Origin: Petrolisthes cinctipes
Taxonomy: Eukaryota > Arthropoda > Malacostraca > Decapoda > Porcellanidae
Assembly (NCBI GenBank): GCA_033782935.1
Contig: JAWQEG010000717.1
Coordinates: 1,550,001-1,614,000, forward strand
DNA: 64,000 nt
Direction: 5' to 3'
The number at the start of each line of letters is the position of its first letter. Position 1 is the first letter of the stretch. A model generated the notes under the pieces. The model worked only from the letters and a program-made list of their open reading frames with translations. It ran no database searches and was not told the origin of the DNA. The position numbers were made by a program, and so were the translations under genes. Of the stretch, positions 36,334 through 48,300 are shown piece by piece.

Positions 36334-39118
36334 GTCCAAAGTCGATATGTGCATGCATCTTCTAAACCCGTTTACATCTCAAATTCAGGCTCAAAACACC
36401 CGAAAATTCGGTATTTTTGGGTCCTAGAAGCGATCTGTACATCCCTACTCCTAGTTAGAATGTTTTCAAGATACAGACCCAAAACATGCTCAAAATCGAT
36501 ATTTTAGGTGCCCAAAAGTCGATATGTGCATGCATCTTCTGTACCCGTTTATATCTCAAATTCAGGCTCAAAACACCCGAAAATTCGATATTTTGGGGTC
36601 CCAGAAGCGATCTGTGCATGCCTACTCAGTGCTAGAATATTTTCAAAATATAGGCCCAAAACATGCAAAAAAATCGATATTTTAGGTGCCTAAAGTCGAT
36701 ATCTCAAATTCAGGCCAAAAAACACCCAAAAATTCGATATTTTGGAGTCTCAGAAGCGATCTGTACATGCTTACTCCGTGTTAGAGTATTTTCAATATGT
36801 AGGCCAAAAACATACTGAAAATCGATCTTTTAGGTGCCCAAAAGTCGATATGTGCATGCATCTTCTGTACCCGTTTATATTTAAAATTCAACCTCAAAAC
36901 ACCCGAAAATTCGATATTTTTGGGTCCCAGAAGCGATCTGTACATGCCTACTCAGTGCTAGAATTTTTTCAAAATATAGGCTCAAAACATGCTAAAAATC
37001 GATATTTTAAGTGTCCAAAGTCGATATGTGCATGCATCATCTGTACCCGTTTGTATCTCAAATTCAGGCTCAAAACACCCGAAAATTCGATATTTTGGGG
37101 TCCCAGAAGTGATCTGTACATGCCTACTTAGTGCTAGAATATTTTCAAAATATAGGCCCAAAACATGCTAAAAATCGATATTTTAGGTGCCCAAAGTCGA
37201 TATCTCAAATTCAGGCCAAAAACACCCGAAAATTCGATATTTTGGGGTCCCAGAAGCGAACTGTACATGCCTACTCCGTGTTAGAGTATTTTCAAAATAC
37301 AGGCCCAAAACATACTGAAAATCGATCTCTTAGGTGCCCAAAAGTCGATATGTGCATACATCTTCTGTACCTGTTTATATCCCAAATTCAACCTCAAAAC
37401 ACCCGAAAATTCGATATTTTTGGGTACGAGAAGTGATCTGTACATGCCTACTCAATGCTAGAATTTTTTCAAAATATAGGCTCAAAACATGCTAAAAATC
37501 GATATTTTAAGTGTCCAAAGTCGATATGTGCATGCATCATCTGTACCCGTTTATATCTCAAATTCAGTCTCAAAACACCCGGAAATTCGATATTTTGGGG
37601 TCCCAGAAGTGATCTGTACATGCCTTCTTAGTGCTAGAATATTTTCAAAATATAGGCCCAAAACTTGCTAAAAATTGATATTTTAGGTGCCCAAAGTCGA
37701 TATCTGAAATTCAGGCCCAAAACACCCGAAAATTTGATATTATGGGGTCCCAGAAGCGAACTGTACATGCCTACTCCGTGTTAGAGTATTTTCAAAATAC
37801 AGGCCCAAAACATACTGAAAATCGATCTTTTAGGTGCCCAAAAGTCGATATGTGCATGCATCTTCTGTACCCGTTTATATCCCAAATTCATCCTCAAAAC
37901 ACCCGAAAATTCGATATTTTGGGGTCCCAGAAGCGATCTGTACATGCCTACTCAGTGCTAGAATTTTTTCAAAATATAGGCTCAAAACTTGCTAAAAATC
38001 GATATTTTAAGTGTCCAAAGTCGATATGTGCATGCATCATCTGTACCCGTTTGTATCTCAAATTCAGGCTCAAAACACCCAAAAATTCGATATTTTGGGG
38101 TCCCAGAAGTGATGTGTACATGCCTACTTAGTGCTAGAATATTTTCAAAATATAGGCCCAAAACATGCTAAAAATCGATATTTTAGGTGCCCAAAGTCGA
38201 TACCTCAAATTCAGGCCCAAAACACCCGAAAATTCGATATTTTGGGGTCCCAGAAGCGAACTGTACATGCCTACTCCGTGTTAGAGTATTTTCAAAATAC
38301 AGGCCCAAAACATACTGAAAATCGATCTCTTAGGAGCCCAAAAGTCGATATGTGCATGCATCTTCTGTACCCGTTTATATCCCAAATTCAACCTCAAAAC
38401 ACCCAAAAATTCGATATTTTGGGTCCGAGAAGCGATCTGTACATGCCTACTCAATGCTAGAATTTTTTCAAAATATAGGCTCAAAACATGTTAAAAATCG
38501 ATATTTTAAGTGTCCAAAGTCGATATGTGCATGCATCATCTGTAACCGTTTGTATCTCAAATTCAGGCTCAAAACACCCGAAAATTCGATATTTTGGGGT
38601 CCCAGAAGCGATCTGTGCATAGGCGCCTACTCAGTGCTAGAATATTTTCAAAATATAGGCTCAAAAAATGCAAAAAATCGATATTTTAGGGGCCTAAAGT
38701 CGATATCTCAAATTCAGGCCAAAAACACCCAAAAATTCGATATTTTGGAGTCTCAGAAGCGATCTGTGCATGCCTACTCCGTGTTAGAGTATTTTCAATA
38801 TGTAGGCCAAAAACATACTGAAAATCGATCTTTTAGGTGCCCGAAAGTCGATATGTGCATGCATCTTCTGTACCCGTTTATATTTAAAATTCTACCTCAA
38901 AACACCCGAAAATTCGATATTTTTGGGTCCCAGAAGCGATCTGTACATGCCTACTCAGTGCTAGAATTTTTTCAAAATATAGGCTCAAAACATGCTAAAA
39001 ATCGATATTTTAAGTGTCCAAAGTCGATATGTGCATACATCTTCTGTACCCGTTTATATCCCAAATTCAACCTCAAAACACCCGAAAATTCGATATTTTT
39101 GGGTCCGAGAAGTGATCT
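36334..39118. repeat. 500-bp trimer array (176+147+177)
   Basis: Anchor monomers with TTAAGTGTCC occur at 36989, 37489, 37989 and 38492, spaced 500, 500 and 503 bp. The lengths fit one full, one 147-bp and one 177-bp monomer per unit. Trimer copies differ by several percent, less alike than the 2,501-bp copies downstream. A 4-bp AGGC insertion lies at 38621-38624 (GTGCATAGGCGCC). Confidence 0.88.
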
Positions 39119-41619
39119 GTACATGCCTACTCAATGCTAGAATTTTTTCAAAATATAGGCTCAAAACATGTTAAAAATCGATATTTTAAGTGTCCAAAGT
39201 CGATATGTGCATGCATCATCTGTACCCGTTTATATCTCAAATTCAGTCTCAAAACACCCGGAAATTCGATATTTTGTGGTCCCAGAAGTGATCTGTATAT
39301 GCCTTCTTAGTGCTACAATATTTTCAAAATATAGGCCCAAAACATGCTAAAAATCGATATTTTAGGTGCCCAAAGTCGATATCTGAAATTCAGGCCCAAA
39401 ACACCCGAAAATTCGATATTATGGGGTCCCAGAAGCGAACTGCACATGCCTACTCCGTGTTAGAGTATTTTCAAAATACAGGCCCAAAACATACTGAAAA
39501 TCGATCTTTTAGGTGCCCAAAAGTCGATATGTGCATGCATCTTCTGTACCCGTTTATATCCCAAATTCAACCTCAAAACACCCGAAAATTCGATATTTTG
39601 GGGTCCCAGAAGCGATCTGTACATGCCTACTCAGTGCTAGAATTTTTTCAAAATATAGGCTCAAAACATGCTAAAAATCGATATTTTAAGTGTCCAAAGT
39701 CGATATGTGCATGCATCATCTGTACCCGTTTGTATCTCAAATTCAGGCTCAAAACACCCGAAAATTCAATATTTTGGGGTCCCAGAAGTGATCTGTACAT
39801 GCCTACTTAGTGCTAGAATATTTTCAAAATATAGGCCCAAAACATGCTAAAAATCGATATTTTAGGTGCCCAAAGTCGATACCTCAAATTCAGGCCCAAA
39901 ACACCCGAAAATTCGATATTTTGGGGTCCCAGAAGCGAACTGTACATGCCTACTCCGTGTTAGAGTATTTTCAAAATTCAGGCCCAAAACATACTGAAAA
40001 TCGATCTCTTAGGTGCCCAAAAGTCGATATGTGCATGCATCTTCTGTACCCGTTTATATCCCAAATTTAACCTCAAAACACCCAAAAATTCGATATTTTG
40101 GGTCCGAGAAGCGATCTGTACATGCCTACTCAATGCTAGAATTTTTTCAAAAAAAAACTCAAAACATGTTAAAAATCGATATTTTAAGTGTCCAAAGTCG
40201 ATATGTGCATGCATCATCTGTACCCGTTTATATCTCAAATTCAGGCTCAAAACACCCGGAAATTCGATATTTTGGGGTCCCAGAAGTGATCTGTACATGC
40301 CTACTTAGTGCTAGAATATTTTCAAAATATAGGCCCAAAACATGCTAAAAATTGATAATTTAGGTGCCCAAAGTCGATATCTCAAATTCAGGCCCAAAAT
40401 ACCCGAAAATTCGATATTTTGGGGTCCCAAAAGCGAACTGTACATGCCTACTCCGTGTTAGAGTATTTTCAAAATACAGGCCCAAAACATACTGAAAATC
40501 GATCTTTTAGGTGCCCAAAAGTCGATATGTGCATGCATCTTCTGTACCCGTTTATATCCCAAATTCAACCTCAAAACACCCGAAAATTCGATATTTTTGG
40601 GTCCCAAAAGCGATCTGTACATGCCTACTCAGTGCTAGAATTTTTTCAAGATATATAGGCTCAAAACATGCTAAAAATCGATATTTTAAGTGTCCAAAGT
40701 CGATATGTGCATGCATCATCTGTACCCGTTTGTATCTCAAATTCAGGCTCAAAACACCCGGAAATTCGATATTTTGGGGTCCCAGAAGTGATCTGTACAT
40801 GCCTACTTAGTGCTAGAATATTTTCAAAATATAGGCCTAAAACATGCTAAAAATCGATATTTTGGGTGCCCAAAGTCGATATCTCAAATTCAGGCCCAAA
40901 ACACCCGAAAATTCGACATTTTGGGGTCCCAGAAGCGAACTGTACATGCCTACTCCGTGTTAAAGTATTTTCAATATACAGGCCCAAAACATACTGAAAA
41001 TCGATCTTTTAGGTGCCCAAAAGTCGATATGTGCATGCATCTTCTGTACCCGTTTATATCCCAAATTCAACCTCAAAACACCCGAAAATTCGATATTTTT
41101 GGGTCCCAAAAGCGATCTGTACATGCCTACTCAGTGCTAGAATTTTTTCAAGATATATAGGCTCAAAACATGCTAAAAATCGATATTTTAAGTGTCCAAA
41201 GTCGATATGTGCATGCATCATCTGTACCCGTTTGTATCTCAAATTCAGGCTCAAAACACCCGAAAATTCGATATTTTGGGGTCCCAGAAGTGATCTGTAC
41301 ATGCCTACTTAGTGCTAGAATATTTTCAAAATATAGGCCCAAAACATGCTAAAAATCGATATTTTAGGTGCCCAAAGTCGATATCTCAAATTCAGGCCCA
41401 AAACACCCGAAAATTCGATATTTTGGGGTCCCAGAAGCGAACTGTACATGACTACTCCGTGTTAGAGTATTTTCAAAATACAGGCCCAAAACATACTGAA
41501 AATCTATCTTTTAGGTGCCAAGAGTCGATATGTGCATGCATCTACTGTACCCGTTTATATCCCAAATTCAACCTCAAAACACCAGAAAATTCGATATTTT
41601 TGGGTCCGAGAAGCGATCA
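39119..41619. repeat. 2,501-bp unit (five trimers), copy 1
   Basis: Five successive trimers of 499-502 bp form the unit. It contains a 502-bp trimer with TTTTTTCAAGATATATAGG (2 bp longer than usual) near 40640 and 41142, and an A9 tract at 40149-40157 replacing the usual AAAATATAGG. The same markers recur at +2,501. The left edge is set by GATCTG versus GATCAG just before 39119 and 41620. Confidence 0.92.
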
Positions 41620-44120
41620 GTACATGCCTACTCAATGCTAGAATTTTTTCAAAATATAGGCTCAAAACATGTTAAAAATCGATATTTTAAGTGTCCAAAG
41701 TCGATATGTGCATGCATCATCTGTACCCGTTTATATCTCAAATTCAGTCTCAAAACACCCGGAAATTCGATATTTTGTGGTCCCAGAAGTGATCTGTATA
41801 TGCCTTCTTAGTGCTACAATATTTTCAAAATATAGGCCCAAAACATGCTAAAAATCGATATTTTAGGTGCCCAAAGTCGATATCTGAAATTCAGGCCCAA
41901 AACACCCGAAAATTCGATATTATGGGGTCCCAGAAGCGAACTGCACATGCCTACTCCGTGTTAGAGTATTTTCAAAATACAGGCCCAAAACATACTGAAA
42001 ATCGATCTTTTAGGTGCCCAAAAGTCGATATGTGCATGCATCTTCTGTACCCGTTTATATCCCAAATTCAACCTCAAAACACCCGAAAATTCGATATTTT
42101 GGGGTCCCAGAAGCGATCTGTACATGCCTACTCAGTGCTAGAATTTTTTCAAAATATAGGCTCAAAACATGCTAAAAATCGATATTTTAAGTGTCCAAAG
42201 TCGATATGTGCATGCATCATCTGTACCCGTTTGTATCTCAAATTCAGGCTCAAAACACCCGAAAATTCAATATTTTGGGGTCCCAGAAGTGATCTGTACA
42301 TGCCTACTTAGTGCTAGAATATTTTCAAAATATAGGCCCAAAACATGCTAAAAATCGATATTTTAGGTGCCCAAAGTCGATACCTCAAATTCAGGCCCAA
42401 AACACCCGAAAATTCGATATTTTGGGGTCCCAGAAGCGAACTGTACATGCCTACTCCGTGTTAGAGTATTTTCAAAATTCAGGCCCAAAACATACTGAAA
42501 ATCGATCTCTTAGGTGCCCAAAAGTCGATATGTGCATGCATCTTCTGTACCCGTTTATATCCCAAATTTAACCTCAAAACACCCAAAAATTCGATATTTT
42601 GGGTCCGAGAAGCGATCTGTACATGCCTACTCAATGCTAGAATTTTTTCAAAAAAAAACTCAAAACATGTTAAAAATCTATATTTTAAGTGTCCAAAGTC
42701 GATATGTGCATGCATCATCTGTACCCGTTTATATCTCAAATTCAGGCTCAAAACACCCGGAAATTCGATATTTTGGGGTCCCAGAAGTGATCTGTACATG
42801 CCTACTTAGTGCTAGAATATTTTCAAAATATAGGCCCAAAACATGCTAAAAATTGATAATTTAGGTGCCCAAAGTCGATATCTCAAATTCAGGCCCAAAA
42901 TACCCGAAAATTCGATATTTTGGGGTCCCAAAAGCGAACTGTACATGCCTACTCCGTGTTAGAGTATTTTCAAAATACAGGCCCAAAACATACTGAAAAT
43001 CGATCTTTTAGGTGCCCAAAAGTCGATATGTGCATGCATCTTCTGTACCCGTTTATATCCCAAATTCAACCTCAAAACACCCGAAAATTCGATATTTTTG
43101 GGTCCCAAAAGCGATCTGTACATGCCTACTCAGTGCTAGAATTTTTTCAAGATATATAGGCTCAAAACATGCTAAAAATCGATATTTTAAGTGTCCAAAG
43201 TCGATATGTGCATGCATCATCTGTACCCGTTTGTATCTCAAATTCAGGCTCAAAACACCCGAAAATTCGATATTTTGGGGTCCCAGAAGTGATCTGTACA
43301 TGCCTACTTAGTGCTAGAATATTTTCAAAATATAGGCCTAAAACATGCTAAAAATCGATATTTTGGGTGCCCAAAGTCGATATCTCAAATTCAGGCCCAA
43401 AACACCCGAAAATTCGACATTTTGGGGTCCCAGAAGCGAACTGTACATGCCTACTCCGTGTTAAAGTATTTTCAAAATACAGGCCCAAAACATACTGAAA
43501 ATCGATCTTTTAGGTGCCCAAAAGTCGATATGTGCATGCATCTTCTGTACCCGTTTATATCCCAAATTCAACCTCAAAACACCCGAAAATTCGATATTTT
43601 TGGGTCCCAAAAGCGATCTGTACATGCCTACTCAGTGCTAGAATTTTTTCAAGATATATAGGCTCAAAACATGCTAAAAATCGATATTTTAAGTGTCCAA
43701 AGTCGATATGTGCATGCATCATCTGTACCCGTTTGTATCTCAAATTCAGGCTCAAAACACCCGAAAATTCGATATTTTGGGGTCCCAGAAGTGATCTGTA
43801 CATGCCTACTTAGTGCTAGAATATTTTCAAAATATAGGCCCAAAACATGCTAAAAATCGATATTTTAGGTGCCCAAAGTCGATATCTCAAATTCAGGCCC
43901 AAAACACCCGAAAATTCGATATTTTGGGGTCCCAGAAGCGAACTGTACATGACTACTCCGTGTTAGAGTATTTTCAAAATACAGGCCCAAAACATACTGA
44001 AAATCTATCTTTTAGGTGCCAAGAGTCGATATGTGCATGCATCTACTGTACCCGTTTATATCCCAAATTCAACCTCAAAACACCAGAAAATTCGATATTT
44101 TTGGGTCCGAGAAGCGATCA
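41620..44120. repeat. 2,501-bp unit (five trimers), copy 2
   Basis: Tandem copy of 39119-41619. Differences noticed are few: ATCGATATTTT versus ATCTATATTTT near 40180/42681, CCGGAAATTC versus CCGAAAATTC near 40760/43261, and CAATATACAGG versus CAAAATACAGG near 40974/43475. This implies identity above 99.5%. The right edge is the change from CTCAATGCTAG to CTCAGTGCTAG. Confidence 0.92.
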
Positions 44121-45235
44121 GTACATGCCTACTCAGTGCTAGAATTTTTTCAAAATATAGGCTCAAAACATGGTAAAAATCGATATTTTAAGTGTCCAAA
44201 GTCGATATGTGCTTGCATCATCTGTACCCGTTTATATCTCAAATTCAGGCTCAAAACACCCGAAAATTCGATATTTTGGGGTCCCAGAAGAGATGCAGGC
44301 CCAAAACATGCTGAAAATCGATATTTTAGGTGCACTCGTTTATATCTCAAATTCAACCTCAAAACACCCGAAAATTCGATAATTTTGAGTCAAGAAGCGA
44401 TCTGTACATGTCTAGTCAGTGCTAGAATGTTTTTAAAATATAGGCTCAAAACATGCTAAAAATCGATATTTTAGGTGCCCAATGTCGATATCTCAAATTC
44501 AGGCCCAAAACACCCAAAAATTCGATATTTTGGAGTCCCAGAAGCGATCTGTACATGCCAACTCCGTGTTAGAGTATTTTCAAAATGCAGGCCAAAAACA
44601 TATTGAAAATCGATCTTTTAGGTGCCCAAAAGTCGATAAGTGGATGCATCTTCTGCACCCGTTTATATCTCAAATTCAGTCTCAAAACACCCGAAAATTC
44701 GATATTTTTGGGTCCCAGAAGCGATCTGTACATGCCTACTCCTAGTTAAAGTATTTTCAAAATACAGGCCCGAAACATGTTGAAAATCGATATTTTAGGT
44801 GCCCAATTTCAGTATGTGCATGCATCTTCTGTACCCGTTTATATCTCAAATTCAGGCTCAAAACACCCGAAAATTCGGTATTTTTGGGTCCTAAAAGCGA
44901 TCTGTACATCCCTACTCCTAGTTAGAATGTTCTCAAGATACAGACCCAAAACATGCTTAAAATCGATCTTTTAGGTGCCCAAAAGTCGATATGTGCATGC
45001 ATCTTCTGTACCCGTTTATATCCCAAATTCAACCTCAAAACACCCAAAAATTCGATATTTTTGGGTCCCAGAAACGATTTGTAGTGCTAGAATATTTTCA
45101 AAATATACGCCCAAAACATGCTAAAAATCGATATTTTAGGTGCCCAAAGTCGATATCTCAAATTTAGACCCAAAACACCCGAAAATTCGATATTTTGGGG
45201 TCCCATAAGTGATCTGTACATGCCTACTCCGTGTT

Positions 45236-45319
45236 AGAGTATTTTCAATATACAAGCCAAAAACATACTGAAAATCGATATTTTAGGTGCCCAAAAGTCG
45301 ATATGTGGATGCATCTTCT
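45236..45319 (+). repeat. 84-bp truncated monomer
   Basis: The monomer breaks off at GCATCTTCT and joins straight to AGAATGTTTTC of the next monomer, a loss of about 93 bp from a 177-bp form. CT is shared at the two break ends. The same junction is at about 50501 and 56270, at the offsets expected for the large repeat, so it arose once before that block was copied. Confidence 0.88.
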
Positions 45320-48300
45320 AGAATGTTTTCAAAATATAGGCTCAAAACATGCTAAAAATCGATATTTTAAGTGTCCAAAGTCGATAAGTGCATGCATCAT
45401 CTGCACCCGTTTATATATCAAATTCAGGCTCAAAACACCCGGAAATTTGATATTTTGGGATCCCAGAAGTGATCTGTACATGCCTACTCCGTGTTAGAGT
45501 ATTTTCAAAATACAGGCCCAAAACAAGCTGAAAATCGATATTTTAGGAGACCAAAGTCAATATGTGCATGCATCTTCTGTACCCGTTTATATCTAAAATT
45601 CAGGCTCAAAACACCCGAAAATTCGATATTTTGGGGTCCCAGAAGAGATGCAGGCCCAAAACATGCTGAAAATCGATATTTTAGGTGTACTCGTTTATAT
45701 CTCAAATTCAACCTAATAACACACGAAAATTCGATAATTTTGGGTCCCAGAAGCGATCTGTACATGTCTAGTCAGTGCTAGAATGTTTTCAAAAAAAAGG
45801 CTCAAAACATGCAAAAAATCGATATTTTAAGTGTCCAAAGTCGATATGTGCATGCATCTTCTGTACCTGTTTATATCTCAAATTCAGGCTCAAAACACCC
45901 GAAACTTCGATATTGTGGGGTCCCAGAAGCGATCTGTACATGCCTACTCCGTGTTAGAGTATTTTCAAAATACAGGCCCATAACATGCTGAAAATCGATA
46001 TTTTATGTACCCAAAGTCAATATGTGCATGCATCTTCTGTACCCGTTTATATCTAAAATTCAGGATCAAAACACCCAAAAATTCGGTATTTTTGGGTCCT
46101 AGAAGCGATCTGTACATCCCTACTCCTAGTTAGAATGTTTTCAAGATACAGACCCAAAACATGCTCAAAATCGATATTTTAGGTGCCCAAAAGTCGATAT
46201 GTGCATGCATCTACTGTACCCGTTTATATCTCAAATTCAGGCTCAAAACACCCGAAAATTCGATATTTTGGGGTCCCAGAAGCGATCTGTGCATGCCTAC
46301 TCAGTGCTAGAATATTTTCAAAATATAGGCCCAAAACATGCAAAAAATCGATATTTTAGGTGCCTAAAGTCGATATCTCAAATTCAGGCCAAAAACACCC
46401 AAAAATTCGATATTTTGGAGTCTCAGAAGCGATCTGTACATGCCTACTCCGTGTTAGAGTATTTTCAATATGTAGGCCAAAAACATACTGAAAATCGATC
46501 TTTTAGGTGCCCAAAAGTCGATATGTGCATGCATCTTCTGTACCCGTTTATATTTAAAATTCAACCTCAAAACACCCGAAAATTCGATATTTTTGGGTCC
46601 CAGAAGCGATCTGTACATGCCTACTCAGTGCTAGAATTTTTTCAAAATATAGGCTCAAAACATGCTAAAAATCGATATTTTAAGTGTCCAAAGTCGATAT
46701 GTGCATGCATCATCTGTACCCGTTTGTATCTCAAATTCAGGCTCAAAGCACCCGAAAATTCGATATTTTGGGGTCCCAGAAGTGATCTGTACATGCCTAC
46801 TTAGTGCTAGAATATTTTCAAAATATAGGCCCAAAACATGCTAAAAATCGATATTTTAGGTGCCCAAAGTCGATATCTCAAATTCAGGCCCAAAACACCC
46901 GAAAATTCGATATTTTGGGGTCTCAGAAGCGAACTGTACATGCCTACTCCGTGTTAGAGTATTTTCAAAATACAGGCCCAAAACATACTGAAAATCGATC
47001 TCTTAGGTGCCCAAAAGTCGATATGTGCATACATCTTCTGTACCCGTTTATATCCCAAATTCAACCTCAAAACACCCGAAAATTCGATATTTTTGGGTCC
47101 GAGAAGTGATCTGTACATGCCTACTCAATGCTAGAATTTTTTCAAAATATAGGCTCAAAACATGTTAAAAATCGATATTTTAAGTGTCCAAAGTCGATAT
47201 GTGCATGCATCATCTGTACCCGTTTATATCTCAAATTCAGTCTCAAAACACCCGGAAATTCGATATTTTGGGGTCCCAGAAGTGATCTGTACATGTCTTC
47301 TTAGTGCTAGAATATTTTCAAAATATAGGCCCAAAACATGCTAAAAATCGATATTTTAGGTGCCCAAAATCGATATCTCAAATTCTGGCCCAAAACACCC
47401 GAAAATTCGATATTTTGGGGTCCCAGAAGCGAACTGTACATGCCTACTCCGTGTTAGAGTATTTTCAATATGTAGGCCAAAAACATACTGAAAATCGATC
47501 TCTTAGGTGCCCGAAAGTCGATATGTGCATGCATCTTCTGTACCCGTTTATATTTAAAATTCAACCTCAAAACACCCGAAAATTCGATATTTTTGGGTCC
47601 CAGAAGCGATCTGTACATGCCTACTCAGTGCTAGAATTTTTTCAAAATATAGGCTCAAAACATGCTAAAAATCGATATTTTAAGTGTCCAAAGTCGATAT
47701 GTGCATACATCTTCTGTACCCGTTTATATCCCAAATTCAACCTCAAAACACCCGAAAATTCGATATTTTTGGGTCCGAGAAGTGATCTGTACATGCCTAC
47801 TCAATGCTAGAATTTTTTCAAAATATAGGCTCAAAACATGTTAAAAATCGATATTTTAAGTGTCCAAAGTCGATATGTGCATGCATCATCTGTACCCGTT
47901 TATATCTCAAATTCAGTCTCAAAACACCCGGAAATTCGATATTTTGGGGTCCCAGAAGTGATCTGTATATGCCTTCTTAGTGCTACAATATTTTCAAAAT
48001 ATAGGCCCAAAACATGCTAAAAATCGATATTTTAGGTGCCCAAAGTCGATATCTGAAATTCAGGCCCAAAACACCCGAAAATTCGATATTATGGGGTCCC
48101 AGAAGCGAACTGCACATGCCTACTCCGTGTTAGAGTATTTTCAAAATACAGGCCCAAAACATACTGAAAATCGATCTTTTAGGTGCCCAAAAGTCGATAT
48201 GTGCATGCATCTTCTGTACCCGTTTATATCCCAAATTCAACCTCAAAACACCCGAAAATTCGATATTTTTGGGTCCCAAAAGCGATCTGTACATGCCTAC

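Noticed and set aside
38352..39140. 262-codon open frame on the + strand as a possible gene
   Set aside because: It is a translation of successive satellite monomers, with the same peptides appearing in other frames nearby. Length is explained by 147- and 177-bp monomers being multiples of three.
39978..40298. Minus-strand frames beginning MYRSLLGP, repeated many times
   Set aside because: These are the antisense reading of the same monomer, starting at the CATGTACAGATCGC complement in each copy.
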